Shown here: positions 45,643 to 56,579 of the stretch, piece by piece
Layout of the letters: each line of letters opens with the position of its first letter
Position numbering within the stretch: the first letter of the stretch is position 1
Assembly: GCA_007258455.2 (NCBI GenBank)
Contig: VDFB02000003.1
Location: 41,977,986-42,041,985 of the forward strand
Origin: Sequoia sempervirens
Taxonomy: Eukaryota > Streptophyta > Pinopsida > Cupressales > Cupressaceae
Reading direction: 5' to 3'
Length of the DNA: 64,000 nucleotides
Translations under genes and position numbers: made by a program
Notes under the pieces: generated by a model
Seen by the model: only the letters and a program-made list of their open reading frames with translations
What the model was told of the DNA's origin: nothing
Database searches by the model: none

Positions 45643-47547
45643 GAGCTTTCAAATCATTATTTCATTAAGTCTACATGTTATCAACCCAAGCATTCAAGTA
45701 TTCATCCTTATAGCAAGTTTGAGTTCACAAGTGCATTCAAGTGTTTACAAGAGCATTCAAGGGAATATTATCAAGCATTTTAGAGCAGCATTCAAGCATC
45801 ACACATCATGTCAAGGACTTCATGCCTCATGTTTGTTTTGGAGCTAACAATTGTGATGTAGGGTTTCATGATTCAAGCTAGCACTTCATTCAAGATCCAT
45901 CCTATTCAAGCAAGAGTCAATATCTACATCCATTGGAGCCATCTCACACATGTTTGCAACCTCTTATTTCCAGGGTTTGGTGAGTCGCAAAATTATATTT
46001 TGTTCATTCATCATTCTCTATTCCTATTTCATTTTATTTCAAGGTTTGATTATCAAAACAGGGTTTGACCAAGGCAAACCCCTATTCACTAACAATCAAC
46101 AAGTTTTTCTTCTCTTTATATGTGTGATTGTAGGTTTATAGATTGAAGAAAAGTGGATTGGAAGCCTTCAAAAGTACCAAAATGATAAAGTTGCAAATGT
46201 TGTCAAAGTTGTCATGAAAATTTGTCAATGCTCATGGAAACTCAGATCTAGGGAAAAATATCCATCTAATTTGCATGAAATTAGTGGGAAAGTGCTTATT
46301 TTATCCATCTTCAGAGGCTTGCAAAGTTTTAGTTCAAGATTTTGCTCTTGGGACACTTCGCGAAAAAATGGGACTGATCCCCCAAAAGTGGTGAATGAGT
46401 CCCACTACATGCATTTTTCCAAGATTTTTGCAGATTTAGATACCCTTGTTCCAAAAACCTGTTCCTATGCAGAAACCCAAATCTGGGATTGATTTTTCCA
46501 GATTGGTGAATGAGTCCCAGTAGACCAAATTTTTAGGATTTTTAGCATTTCAGAGCTCCACCCAGTCATCTCCATATTTCTAGGTGCACACATTTCATCT
46601 TGCAACTTGTTATTTTGTGTTTCATGCATTTCTAGGTCATTTAGTGAAGCATTGCATCAAACTAGGTTTAAACATTTCATCTTGCATTGCATTTGTCTTT
46701 CCAAGCCCTAGCTTGGTGGTGAACCCCTCATTAGTTTACAATCATCCCCTAGGACAACCCTATTGCAAGATCTCTTTCTCCTTTGCATTGAAATCTCTAG
46801 GGTTACCCTTGAGTGTAATAGCTTGAAAGTGGGTGTGCTCTATGTCCTAAACCATATGATAGCACACATCCACCCCATTTCAAGAGGTTCCAATTACCTT
46901 TGAGCATAGGCAACCATGCCGATGAGATCCATTCATGCAAATCTAGTAATTTTGACCATAGGCGGTTGAACTGGCCAATCAATCTGTTGGAAGTAAAATA
47001 CTGTTCACTAGTGTCAACCTCCTTTTTAAGCTTTTCTAAAAAAATAGTATCTAGGAGAATGCCTTCTTGATGCAATTTTTTGGGTAGTTCTTGGGGATCC
47101 CATGCTCAATAGAAGCCGAGTTGTCCTTCAGAGGGCGAGCATCCTAGGCAGCAGACTTAAAAATTATCCTTTTATTCAAGCCAATAAGCATATCATGGAA
47201 GGACAAACTATGTCCAATTTTTGAGTTCATCGACCCCTGGGAGCCAGCAGTAGGGCGGTGAGGTGATGAATTGCCCAAGTAGGAGTTTTCGGTGCTTTGA
47301 TATTCCAAAACTCTAGTCGTTCTAGGGAAAACCGTCAACAATATTGAGGCCTCAAAATCCTTCCCTAGCAACAAAACCTCGTCTGTGACAGGGAGAAAGA
47401 GCATGGAGGGATTGAAGTCATTCGCTGATAAAGAGCAGACCTGCAACGGGGGCACAACATGGGAGGCATGTGCGAGAGCCATAGGAGTTGCGAAGATTGC
47501 AGAGGTGCGCGACATTGCTCCTTTATTATTCTTACTTAATCAATTGA

Positions 47548-48780
47548 TTTTATTTAACTCTAGGATCAACAATTAATGATACCAAGAAGTGCTAAAAAAA
47601 TTGTTCAACATATTAATTTTTATTCAATGCAAAATTTTTAACTAACTTTATTTTACTATAGGAACAATAGTTAGTGATACCAAGAAGTCCTAGAATTTTT
47701 CATTCAACATATTAATTTATCTTTGAGACAACATAACTCTCTATGTAATGATGTTACTATTTTATCTTTTATACTTGCATACATTTCCACAACATATTCT
47801 AAAGCTTTTACTGTGCCAATGGCCAAAACTACGGTTTGCCAATTTCAACCTCTATAGCTATAAACATTGGACCTATTAGTTCATTTTCTACTAATTAGAC
47901 AAGAGCATTGACAACAAAATTTGACATGTTTAGAAGAGAAATACAATATTGACATATGTAATTACTTGGTAGCAATTTTTCATGTGGAATCTATAAATTT
48001 TATGATAAGAAGTATTTTGTAAAAATGACATAGAAATAAAAACTATATAAAATGATATATAATTTTTAAACATCACATGAAAAGAAAAAATCTATAAAAG
48101 AATATTAAACCTTCAAACCTTAATGCTCAGCCTAGGAAATTATTTAAAAAATGAAATGAAAAAAATGACACTAAACCTTCAAACCCTAGTGGTTAATGTA
48201 GGAAACAATATTTCAAATAATAAAATACAAACAACAATTGGATAAAATGAGAGTTGACCTTCCAACACTCACCATGCAAACCTATAAACTTGCCTCCAAA
48301 CTGCCCAACACTCTTGCACCATAAATAAATAGAATTTGAACTCTAGGCCAACCCACACTTCTTACACAAAATCACAAAAAAAAACAATAACAAAACCTCT
48401 CTCACATAGAGTGTTTGGAACATGCATAGGAAAAAATATTTATAGAAAAAACAAATGCATAAAATGACACTAAACCATTAAAGCTCCACCATGCAAAGCT
48501 TTGATGATGAAATATAAATCTTGAAATCCTCACCATGTGAAGTCACAAACTTACCCTCCAAATCATCTACTATTGTTGCACCATAAAATTATAAAATTTG
48601 CACTCCACACCAATGAAACACAAAACAAAAAGTCACAACCAAAAATAAACATAGAAAAACATTGCTCAAAGAGAATCAAACATGAACTTAAATAAAAATT
48701 AAACATAAATACTTGTAACTACAATCACATGGCTTAAATAAAATGCATCTCCTACTTGCAATTGTAGCCTCTTGTATGCC
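47548..48780. repeat. Old tandem repeat family, last block
   Basis: After the LINE the unit resumes (TTTAACTCTAGGATCAACAA) and runs through AACATATTCTAAAGC and the 75-base sub-repeats. It reaches CACATGGCTTAAATAAAATGCATCT, the equivalent of 29,060-29,085. Confidence 0.75.
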
Positions 48781-49689
48781 TCCACACTATGCATTCATGT
48801 CTTCTAGGGTATTGAAAAATATAATATATAAAGAAGAACTTGATCAAATGATTAAATTCATGAGTTGGCCCCTAGCCAAGTTGTCACCAACATGGACACA
48901 CATAAGCATTAGGAAGCACTTTAATTGTTTGTTATATGACATTTGATTTCCATGACATAGAATATTAAAAAACACTTTAATTTTTTACATGTCATTTGAT
49001 TGGTTGTACTTTTTCCCCTTATTTTTTTGTTAATACAAAATTATTTATACCCTATTAGCAAAATTAGCATGAACATGTCATAAACCAACTATTTAAAAAC
49101 AAAAATTATAAAAATAAATAAAAATAATTTATCATCAAATTTATAAAATCTCATTGAGGGACTAATAAGTTTTTCAACCCCTGAATTAAGATAAGCACAA
49201 GTTTTAAACATTTGGGTGCTATGTTGATTAAGTCAACAAATGCAATAATTCTTCAATTCCCAGTTTTTTGAAGACAATGAAAATTTTAGATAATAGTTAC
49301 TGTTCGCTAAGTAATTGCTAAATATATTTTTATTCATTTATTTAGAAAACAATGTTAAGATTTTTAGGGACACATGTAACATAAATCATTTTATTGTTAA
49401 TCAAATAATATAAATTGTATTTAAATACAATAATAACATTAGAAATATTTTGAATTTACAAGGAAGAAAAATAAAATGACATCATTAAATCCTAACTTTG
49501 TGTGCATTGATTATTATAATTGCCATAAGGGAAATATGAGTGACCAATGAAAGCATAATCGAAGCAATTAGAGTCTAAAACACTAAGAACTTACAAAATT
49601 AAGATCATACAAATCCATACTCATTTAAATTAGATGACAATTCCATAAAAGATTCAATTAAAAGAATGAAAACACATAATTCAAAGCAA
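48781..49689. other. AT-rich DNA, nothing recognised
   Basis: No ORF, repeat or structure that I can support. Confidence 0.5.
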
Positions 49690-50560
49690 TTAAATCAAAA
49701 GTACATGTTGGTGAGAAACTCCTTCATTCTCCTCGTGCAAGTGGAGGCTGGTGAGGACAGTGGAAGTTGAAGCCCTACTGCCTGTCGTTGAGGGTATCAA
49801 ACCCATGAGTGGCCTTGAGCTTGAGAACCATCTTAGAAAAAAGTCAGGGCTAGTAGAGACGCTTAACGCCCAATAGTTGGCCATGAAAAAAATTAGAATG
49901 AGGATCCAGGACAACCTGGCTAACAGGTATAACACGAAGAGCCCCTTGGTTGATTCCCTTGCTAGTGAGGGTGTTGGGGATAAAAGGGGTGATTTGTCAT
50001 GGTGCAGTGGAGACACCTTGTTGGTCCCTTGCAACCCCCATAATTTGGATGGTGGGCCAATAGTGAACACCTATGACCCCCCTACAGAGAACTCGCAAGG
50101 ACATTTTCTCTTTGTCATCAATGTAGCTGGTTGTGAGGTCGTAGGAGCCCAGTCTAAAGGGGATGTCTCCTTGGCCTCTGGACAGACCACCAGTTCTACC
50201 CCCACCCCCCTCGCTGGAGGTGAAATCAACCTCGCTCCCCATGAGGTGGGTGCTAACCCTGAGATAAATAAACAAGAATTGACCTGTAATAATATGACAT
50301 ATTATTGTAAAAACAATGAAGAGACTAATAAAAACTTTGTTAAAACTAAAAACCAAAAGAAAAATTAGAAAATCCTAAATAAAGGTGATCCTATAGGAAC
50401 TATAGAGGGAATTGAGGAGGAGGATACCATTGGGGGGGAGGAGGTTGCTGCCCCAAAACAAAAAAATGGCCTTGGCAGGCCAAGGAAATACAACATCACC
50501 CCCATAGGGGGAAAGAAAATCCAAATTTCTAAAAATAAGAGATAAAAAACAAGTACAATG
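49690..50560 (+). pseudogene. LINE ORF1-like remnant upstream of ORF2
   Basis: The plus strand has an ORF at 49,877-50,368 (MKKIRMRIQDNLANRYNTK at its start, then Gly/Pro/Asn-rich). A second frame follows with KNGLGRPRKYN, whose GRPRK resembles an AT-hook. No zinc knuckle is seen. Its place directly before ORF2 suggests the C-terminal part of ORF1. Opposite-strand ORFs here are shadows. Confidence 0.45.
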
Positions 50561-50664
50561 TTGTAGTCCCCAGTCTCAAAAAAGCTTGAAATGGAAGATA
50601 AGCTTCCCAAGTGCTTTGAAAACTTCAAAAGAAGACAAGAGGAATCTCTTATGATAACTGACAA

Positions 50665-53600
50665 TGAAAGTTAACTGTATTTCTTGGAATGTTAGGGGGT
50701 TGGAATCCCCTGACAAAAAGTACATAGTCAGAAGATTCCTCAAAATGGAAAAAGAGAAAGATTTTGTTTAGCTTCAAGAAACTAAAGCCATAGGCTTCAC
50801 TCTTGAAACAAACCAGGAGGTTTTTCTGGAATGACTCCAAGTTTTTCACTAGCTCACATGAAAAAGGGAGGGGAGGGCTGTCGTTCTTGTGTCGAATTAG
50901 TGGGCTCAATGGATTATTGATCATGGATCATCCCCCTGTAATAGGTTGGTGTGGGTCAAGTTTGAAAGAGATGGCATGGATTTTGGGGTTTTCTCAGTCT
51001 ATGCTCCCAATGACCATAGAGAAAGGATTAGGCTTTGGTAATGGATGGCCTATATGCAAGGGATTCCTTGGCTAGTGGGAGGGGACTTTAACATGGTGGA
51101 GAGGATGGAGGATAAGTGGGGTCGAGCTGATATGTGCTAGAAAGGAGATGAAAAGCACTTTTGGCTTAGGATTAAAAACAAGCTGGGGCTAATTGACCCC
51201 ATGGAAGGAAACAAAAAGGACTCAAAAGGGATCTGGTACACCTGGTGCAATTCCCAAAAAGGGCGCAACAGGATTTACTATAGATTAGATAGAATGTATG
51301 CAAGTAAAAACTTCTCTTTCAGGAAAAGCAAGGATGGACCAATGGTCCAATTCTGCCCCTACACTCTTTCTGATTATCATCCGATCAAGGCTAGCATATT
51401 AGCTTCCCTTGGTGGTCTAGAAGAGTCAAGGAAAAAAATGGCTTCATACTTAACACAAGTTTGCTAAAAGACCTTGATTGCCCGGATGCAATTGCCTCTC
51501 TTAGGGAGATCAATAAGTGGATGTTAAAGAACCACTCCCACATAGAGAGATGGAATCAAAATGTGGAGGGGTGGAGGAACCTTTTCCAAACAATCGACAA
51601 AAAGAAGGCATTGGACAGAAGGAAAGAGGAAGGGGACCTCCAAGACAGAGTCTTTGAGATTGAGTCTAGATTGCAAAGAAACCCGAGTAATGATTTGTTC
51701 TACGAAGAGTTGATTATAGCCAAAGATAGGTTAAGGAGGCTTCAAACTCACAAAGTTTAGGGGAAAAAAATAAGAGCAAAACTGAATTGGCTTAAGTGTG
51801 GGGGACAAGGGATCCAAATTTTTCTTCAATTACTTGAAGGAAAAAATTGCACAAATCTGGGATGGTACCCAAATGCACTCTTCTCAAGAAGGAATTCTTG
51901 AGCAATTTCAGTCCTTTTATAAATACCTCTTCTCTTCGGAGGATGGAGGAGTGGATGACTTGAAGGCAAGGGAACTCATCAAAGGCCTCATTCAAAAAGA
52001 TATTGTAGAGGAGGATGTGTTTAAGCTTGAAGCTTACTTAACAAAAGAGGAAATCAGAAAGGCAATCTTTTCAATGAGCAATGACAAGTCCCCAGACTGT
52101 GATGGACTTCCTATAGAGTTTTTTAAAACCTTTGAGGAATGGATCTATGAGGACCTTCTGCAAGTTTATAAGGAGGCCCTGGATAAGGGCTCATTAGGGA
52201 AAGAGATTAATAGGGGGGTCATTAAGCTGCTCCCAAAAGGAGGTGACAAATCCTTAGTCAAGAACTGGAGACCCATCACCTTATTAAATATCACTTATAA
52301 GATTCTGGAAAAGGTTATTGCCCTATAGCTCGTCAACATTCTTTGAAAATTTATAACCAACACTCATACTTGCTTCATACAACATTATTTTTCCTTCATG
52401 TGGTTCTTCTATGGATACCAAATAAATGAAATCCAAAAAAAGATAAGGGAGTTCCTTTGGTCTAATGGAAAGGGTAAAAGGAAAAGACACTTGGTGAAGT
52501 GGGATTGGTGTTGCCTCGATAAGCACCAAGGGGGTATTGGGTTGAAAGACTTAAAAGTACAAGGAATAACACTTGCTGCTAAATGGATCCTAAAGTCTTC
52601 GGGTGGCAATGAGCCTTGGAAGCTTTTGGTGAGAAGCAACATTCAAAAGGCAGTACCAAAGAAAGCAAAATCTTGGAGACTCCTTCCCCTAAGTGACATC
52701 CTCCTGAGCAAATGCCCCATGGTCCCTACAAGATCATCGATATTCAAGAGTATCTAGAGGGTGTGGGAACTAACAAATCATACAGCTAAGTTAAAAAAAT
52801 GTAACATAATCTTGAAAAATAATTAGAACTGCCATTCCTCTTGTTCTGTGTGGTGGAATCTAGAGCATAACAACAAGGCTCTTGCGTTGCTTCGAGGGTG
52901 TTCTGCAAAAGCTTGGAATGCTAAAGGTATTAGAAAATTTAGGGATATACTCTCCAATGGCACTTTAAAAACCTAGGATGAGATGTCTTTGGAGTTCAAC
53001 ATACCAAGCTCCAATTATAGAACCTTCTCCACGATTCGGGAATTCTACAATGGTGCAGTCTTGTCGATGGATATGGGAGAAGTGATTGACATTGCCAAGG
53101 ATATCACTTGGCATGATGGTACCATCACTGGTAATGTGAAATCCAAAACAATATATAATGAACTCACAAACAACACCATTATTTTGGATCATATTAACTC
53201 CTATTGGGGTGTGTCCTTGGACAGTAAGAATTGGCAGAATATCTTATCTTTTGTATGGCTTAGTTCCATGGAGCCCAAAAAGGATTGTTTCAGATGGCTT
53301 GTTCTTTTGCAATTTTTTTTTTTTAAAAACAACACCATTGATGTTGAAATTTACAGCATATGCAGGGTCCCATAATCGTTCAAGCATATTCTATTTGATT
53401 GTTTTTATGCTCAAGAAATCTGGAGAAAGTGTTGTTCCTAGATTTAAAGATTAATACAAGCTGTAAATTGTTTTGGTATTTTATTACTAACAAAATAATG
53501 TGGTACATATGGAAAATGAGAAATGAAAACAAATTTAAGGGGACAAAGAGAGAACTTACTGATTTTCATAAAAAAACTCACATTTCTTAATATTTCCTTG

Positions 53601-53950
53601 CAGGTCCAGTGAACTTTGAGATATCTCTGGTCAAATTTATGTGCCTTAAAAGAGAAGGGATAGTGAATCTCAATAGGGAAGAGGTGAGATGCGATCAGGC
53701 TCACCAACTAATTGGTGAAGAAGTTGAACTATTCCATAGAGCCCTCAATGAGCTTCAAAGAGAAGTCAACAAAGTGAGTACCCAAGATAAAACCCAAGAA
53801 GATGCTCCAGCAGATGCTCTAGTAGTTCTACCACAGGAGGACGAGCAAGCAAACACTCTCATTGAAGAATTCCTCTCAAATTTTCCATAGCAAGAGGAGG
53901 ATAGACAAGAGGGAGAATTGAGCATTAACTCTACTGACCCGGGTGCCTAA
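50665..53950 (+). pseudogene. L1-type LINE ORF2: endonuclease and reverse transcriptase, core deleted
   Basis: ORF2 starts MKVNCISWNVRGLESP at 50,665. The apurinic-type endonuclease shows QETK, the GGDFN block (about 51,078) and SDYHPIKA (about 51,368). RT begins with MGDKGSKFFFNYLKEKI and has SMSNDKSPDCDGLPIEFFK (usually DKSPGPDG) and LLPKGGDKSLVKNWRPI. A stop at 52,326 follows. The next recognisable part is FLWSNGKGKRKRHLVKWDW and GGIGLKDL, which lies after the catalytic YADD box. The RT active site has therefore been deleted near 52,330-52,390. The C-terminus includes FKHILFDCFYAQEIW (zf-RVT region) and IMWYIWKMRNENKFKG, then a charged tail to 53,950. At least ten stops and frame breaks. 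Confidence 0.9.
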
Positions 53951-54211
53951 ATCTTGAAGATGAAAACCGTATATGTAAACCTGTGTTCTTGTATACTTTT
54001 TTTTTTTCACTTTTTGATACACAATTTTGTTAATCCTATTATACAGATCAATTGTGTTGTAAATACAATGTACATAAAAGCTCATGTTAAATGAGAACCA
54101 TCTGAAGTAGATTGTAGGCATGTAACTGTATAATCTACAGAAACTTAGTCTGCATAATTTGATTATCGATATGTAATGATGTACTCTCTATACTTAATAC
54201 AAAAAATTACG
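53951..54211. other. Intergenic, nothing recognised
   Basis: T-rich run at about 53,999 and AT-rich sequence; possibly the LINE 3' end, but no clear poly-A tail or target duplication. Confidence 0.4.
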
Positions 54212-54986
54212 TGCAAACCTTCAATCCCATTGTGGATTGATGCAAATTTATGATGTGGATTGCTCAAATTGTGCATGATCCATGATTGCAAAAGCTTGAT
54301 GAGGTGTGTTCTCAAATGTTCAAGATTGGATCACGAATTCTAGAGAGTGCCTATGCTCATAAAGATTGTGAATGAATTTCATGTTTGAAAGACTTTGTTT
54401 TATAGATTTTAGAAATTCAACGGTCAAGATTTGATCCGAGGATCAATGGATGGGGGGAAATCAAGTAGATGAGGGAAGATCAAGGGATGAGAATTCATGA
54501 GAGCCCAAAATATTCACATTGTCATGGAAAATTGGTTGAAGATATTTTGACTTAGAGGGAAGAAGATATTTGAATTTGAATTAGGAATATTCTATTTTTG
54601 AAAAAGGAATATTTTTTTGTGCAAGTTGGAGGAAAATTAGTCAATTAAATAATTATGAAAATTATTTAATTGTGAGGATGACAAGAATTAGGATCTTTTA
54701 ATAAATAATTGGAAATTATTTAATCAAGTGGTATTGAAGAAAGATTTAATTAAATAATTGGAATTGTCTAATCAAAAAGGGGGAAATTAGTATGAAAATG
54801 ATGAATTAATCAAATAACTTTAATTATTCAATTAATAGAGGAATAAAGTGAATTTAATCAAATAATTAGAAATTATTTAATCAAATAGGGAAAATAGGTG
54901 ATAATGAGGAAAATGATGTTAGTAAGTGAAATCGAGATGTGTGATAGATTAGGATAATTTTAGGTGTTTATAATAATGTCTCTACA
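54212..54986 (-). mobile_element. Solo LTR related to the Tat LTR, inverted
   Basis: On the minus strand it starts TGTAGAGACATTATTATAAA, close to TGTAGACACATAAAATG of the LTR at 9,537. It contains ACTAACATC as that LTR does, runs through the same TTAATTAAAT-rich region and has a TATA-type TCTATAAAAC at about 54,398. It ends near GGGATTGAAGGTTTGCA, like GGATTGGGGTTCGCA at 10,797. The flanks share AAAAAATTA. No internal region remains, as after LTR-LTR recombination. Confidence 0.7.
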
Positions 54987-55909
54987 AAAAATTAATAATA
55001 TTTATCTCAAATAATAAATAATTAAAATTATATTTTAATTAGCCGATAAGCTATTTATTGTGGGCACAACCCACTGAAATTGTCTCACGCCTGGGAAAAA
55101 TCCCGTCGCCTGAAAAAATCTCGTCAATTAAAATAGCCGACTATTGGCTACATAGATCACGCTTAAAAATCAACGTTAATATTTCAGGCGATAAGATGAT
55201 AGGTGAAAATCAAGGTTTCTTATCCTTATCTTAACATCATTTCCATTGTGTTGTTTCTATATCTATGCAACAAGGCTGAAAAAATCTCATTGATCTCCAC
55301 ATAAAATTGAACTTCAGTAGCCCTCAAACTCTAATATTTTTAGATCTACTTTCGTTTACTCTACTTTTTTTTATTGTGAATAGATTGAAGTACAAATACT
55401 TTCGTTTACTGTGAATAGATTGAAGCAACAACTAAAGGGAGATAGGTTTCGATTCATCTTATTTGAAAAATATTTTACCGTGGTAAGGTTTCGTAAATTT
55501 TTCTTGCACCCATTTTTTCTCATCGGCATCGTTCACACCATGACATTTAATTTGTGCAGAATCTTGAGGTAAATCACTTGCCATAGTTTAAGTAACATTT
55601 TTAGATGCTTAATTAAGTGCACGTACAAAACTTGGGTGCATCAACATGTACTATCCTCGATTTTTTAGGGTTTAATATTGTTAGGGTTTAAAATTATAGG
55701 ATTTGAAATCCTATGGTTTGAAATTATATGATTTGAAATTCTATGTACATATACTTAATGATGTGCATATGGATTTTCTCACCCCATTCAAGAGCTTATA
55801 AGCTAGCACATATACTTAAGAAACTGGATAAGGAGAATTGATTTAGCTTTATCTGTGCCCACTATATTTGGTGAAATAATCTAAAGCATTCCTCCCAATT
55901 TCCACTATG
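54987..55909. other. AT-rich DNA, nothing recognised
   Basis: Small repeated phrases such as GATTTGAAATYCTAT occur at 55,690-55,745. There is no gene. Confidence 0.5.
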
Positions 55910-56129
55910 TGTGTATCCTACAAGCATTATATTCCATAAGACATCATTATTTTTAGATGTTTTTTTTCAAAGCCAGACGAGCGTATTTTATATTTCCACA
56001 TTTAGCATACATGTCAACGTGTGTATCCTACAAGCATTATATTCCATAAGACATCATTGTTTTTAGATGTTTTCTTAAAATATAGACGAGCATCTTTTGT
56101 ATTTCCATATTTAGCATACATGTCAACAA
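55910..56129. repeat. 110-base tandem duplication at the end of a PPR pseudogene
   Basis: TGTGTATCCTACAAGCATTA starts at 55,910 and again at 56,020, and both units end in CATACATGTCAAC. The duplicated piece covers one PPR motif (35 codons would be 105 bases). At 110 bases it shifts the frame. Confidence 0.88.
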
Positions 56130-56572
56130 TAGCACCTGCAACAAGTACATCTTTAAAATGACCGGTTTTAATGGCATTTGCATGAACTGGTTTGCCTTCC
56201 TCTAGGGCATCTACATCAGCAACAAAACTTAAAACACTGTCAAACGTAACATAGGTAGCTTTAATGCCTAACCTTTGCATTTGAGCAAAATGTTGGGAGG
56301 TATACACTACCATTCCCATACCGGGCATAACCCGAAATAACTGCATCCCATGAGATGGAATCTCATTTAAGCATCCTATTAAAGAAGCTTTGTGCCTTGT
56401 CCAAGATTCCACATTTTGCAAATATTGTAGCAACCGCATTCCCCACAGAAGTTTCTGAATCAAATCCATCTTTTATAGCATAAGCATAGACCTGCTCCCC
56501 TTGTTCAATAGCTAATAGGTTTGCACATGCACTCAGAACAAGTTTGAATCTTCCAAAATTTCTATATACCAC
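56014..56572 (-). pseudogene. PPR protein pseudogene
   Basis: The minus strand encodes PPR repeats of a plant organellar RNA-binding protein in two frames. The first (56,363-56,572) has VLSACANLLAIEQGEQVYA and TIFAKCGILDKAQSFFNRM. The second (56,014-56,469) has FAQMQRLGIKATYVTFDSVL, DALEEGKPVHANAIKTG and IVDMYAKYGNTKDARLYF. A stop and a frameshift lie between them. N- and C-terminal parts are missing, and no E or DYW domain remains. Confidence 0.9.
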
Positions 56573-56579
56573 CCCCTAC

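Larger units (their letters stand above)
44976..46892 (+). mobile_element. Solo LTR inside the LINE ORF1
   Basis: The insertion is flanked by ATTAC at 44,971-44,975 and 46,893-46,897. Removing it with one ATTAC restores the LINE reading frame across the junction, which proves the borders. It is 1,917 bases, starts TATGATAACG (first dinucleotide probably changed from TG) and ends GGTTCCA. A TATA box at 45,634 suggests plus orientation. The phrase GAATGAGTCCCA recurs at 46,390 and 46,504. There is no coding, and no partner LTR in the window. Confidence 0.8.
44080..47515 (-). pseudogene. LINE ORF1 (DUF4283 plus zinc knuckle), split by a solo LTR
   Basis: ORF1 is the RNA-binding protein of L1 elements. 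The minus strand starts MSRTSAIFATPMALAHASH at 47,515. After a break, LIGQFNRLWSKLLDLHEW and AWLPMLKGN lead up to the insertion at 46,892. The reading resumes exactly in frame at 44,970 with VEVYPCAQGIFTVAFD, then ILLKPWFPNFNP and LPLQ-like NISLQLWFADFFQEIG (DUF4283). The zinc knuckle CRKCFETDHMANSC lies at about 44,520-44,560. Stops at 46,820-47,075, near 44,920 and near 44,395 break it. The Ser/Pro-rich tail ends near 44,080. Confidence 0.85.
43906..47531 (-). mobile_element. ORF1-only L1-type LINE with an intact 16-bp target duplication
   Basis: TTACTTAATCAATTGA occurs exactly at 43,890-43,905 and 47,532-47,547. Between them the minus strand holds ORF1, starting 16 bases from the 5' end, then a 3' untranslated region with AATAAA and a run of A. 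There is no ORF2. Without the solo LTR inside it (44,976-46,892) the element is about 1.7 kb. The target duplication and A-tail show target-primed integration by a LINE machinery supplied in trans. Confidence 0.88.

Noticed and set aside
49690..50356. Minus-strand ORFs of 119-126 codons opposite the LINE ORF1 remnant
   Set aside because: They overlap plus-strand coding sequence with LINE-like context and have no motif of their own.
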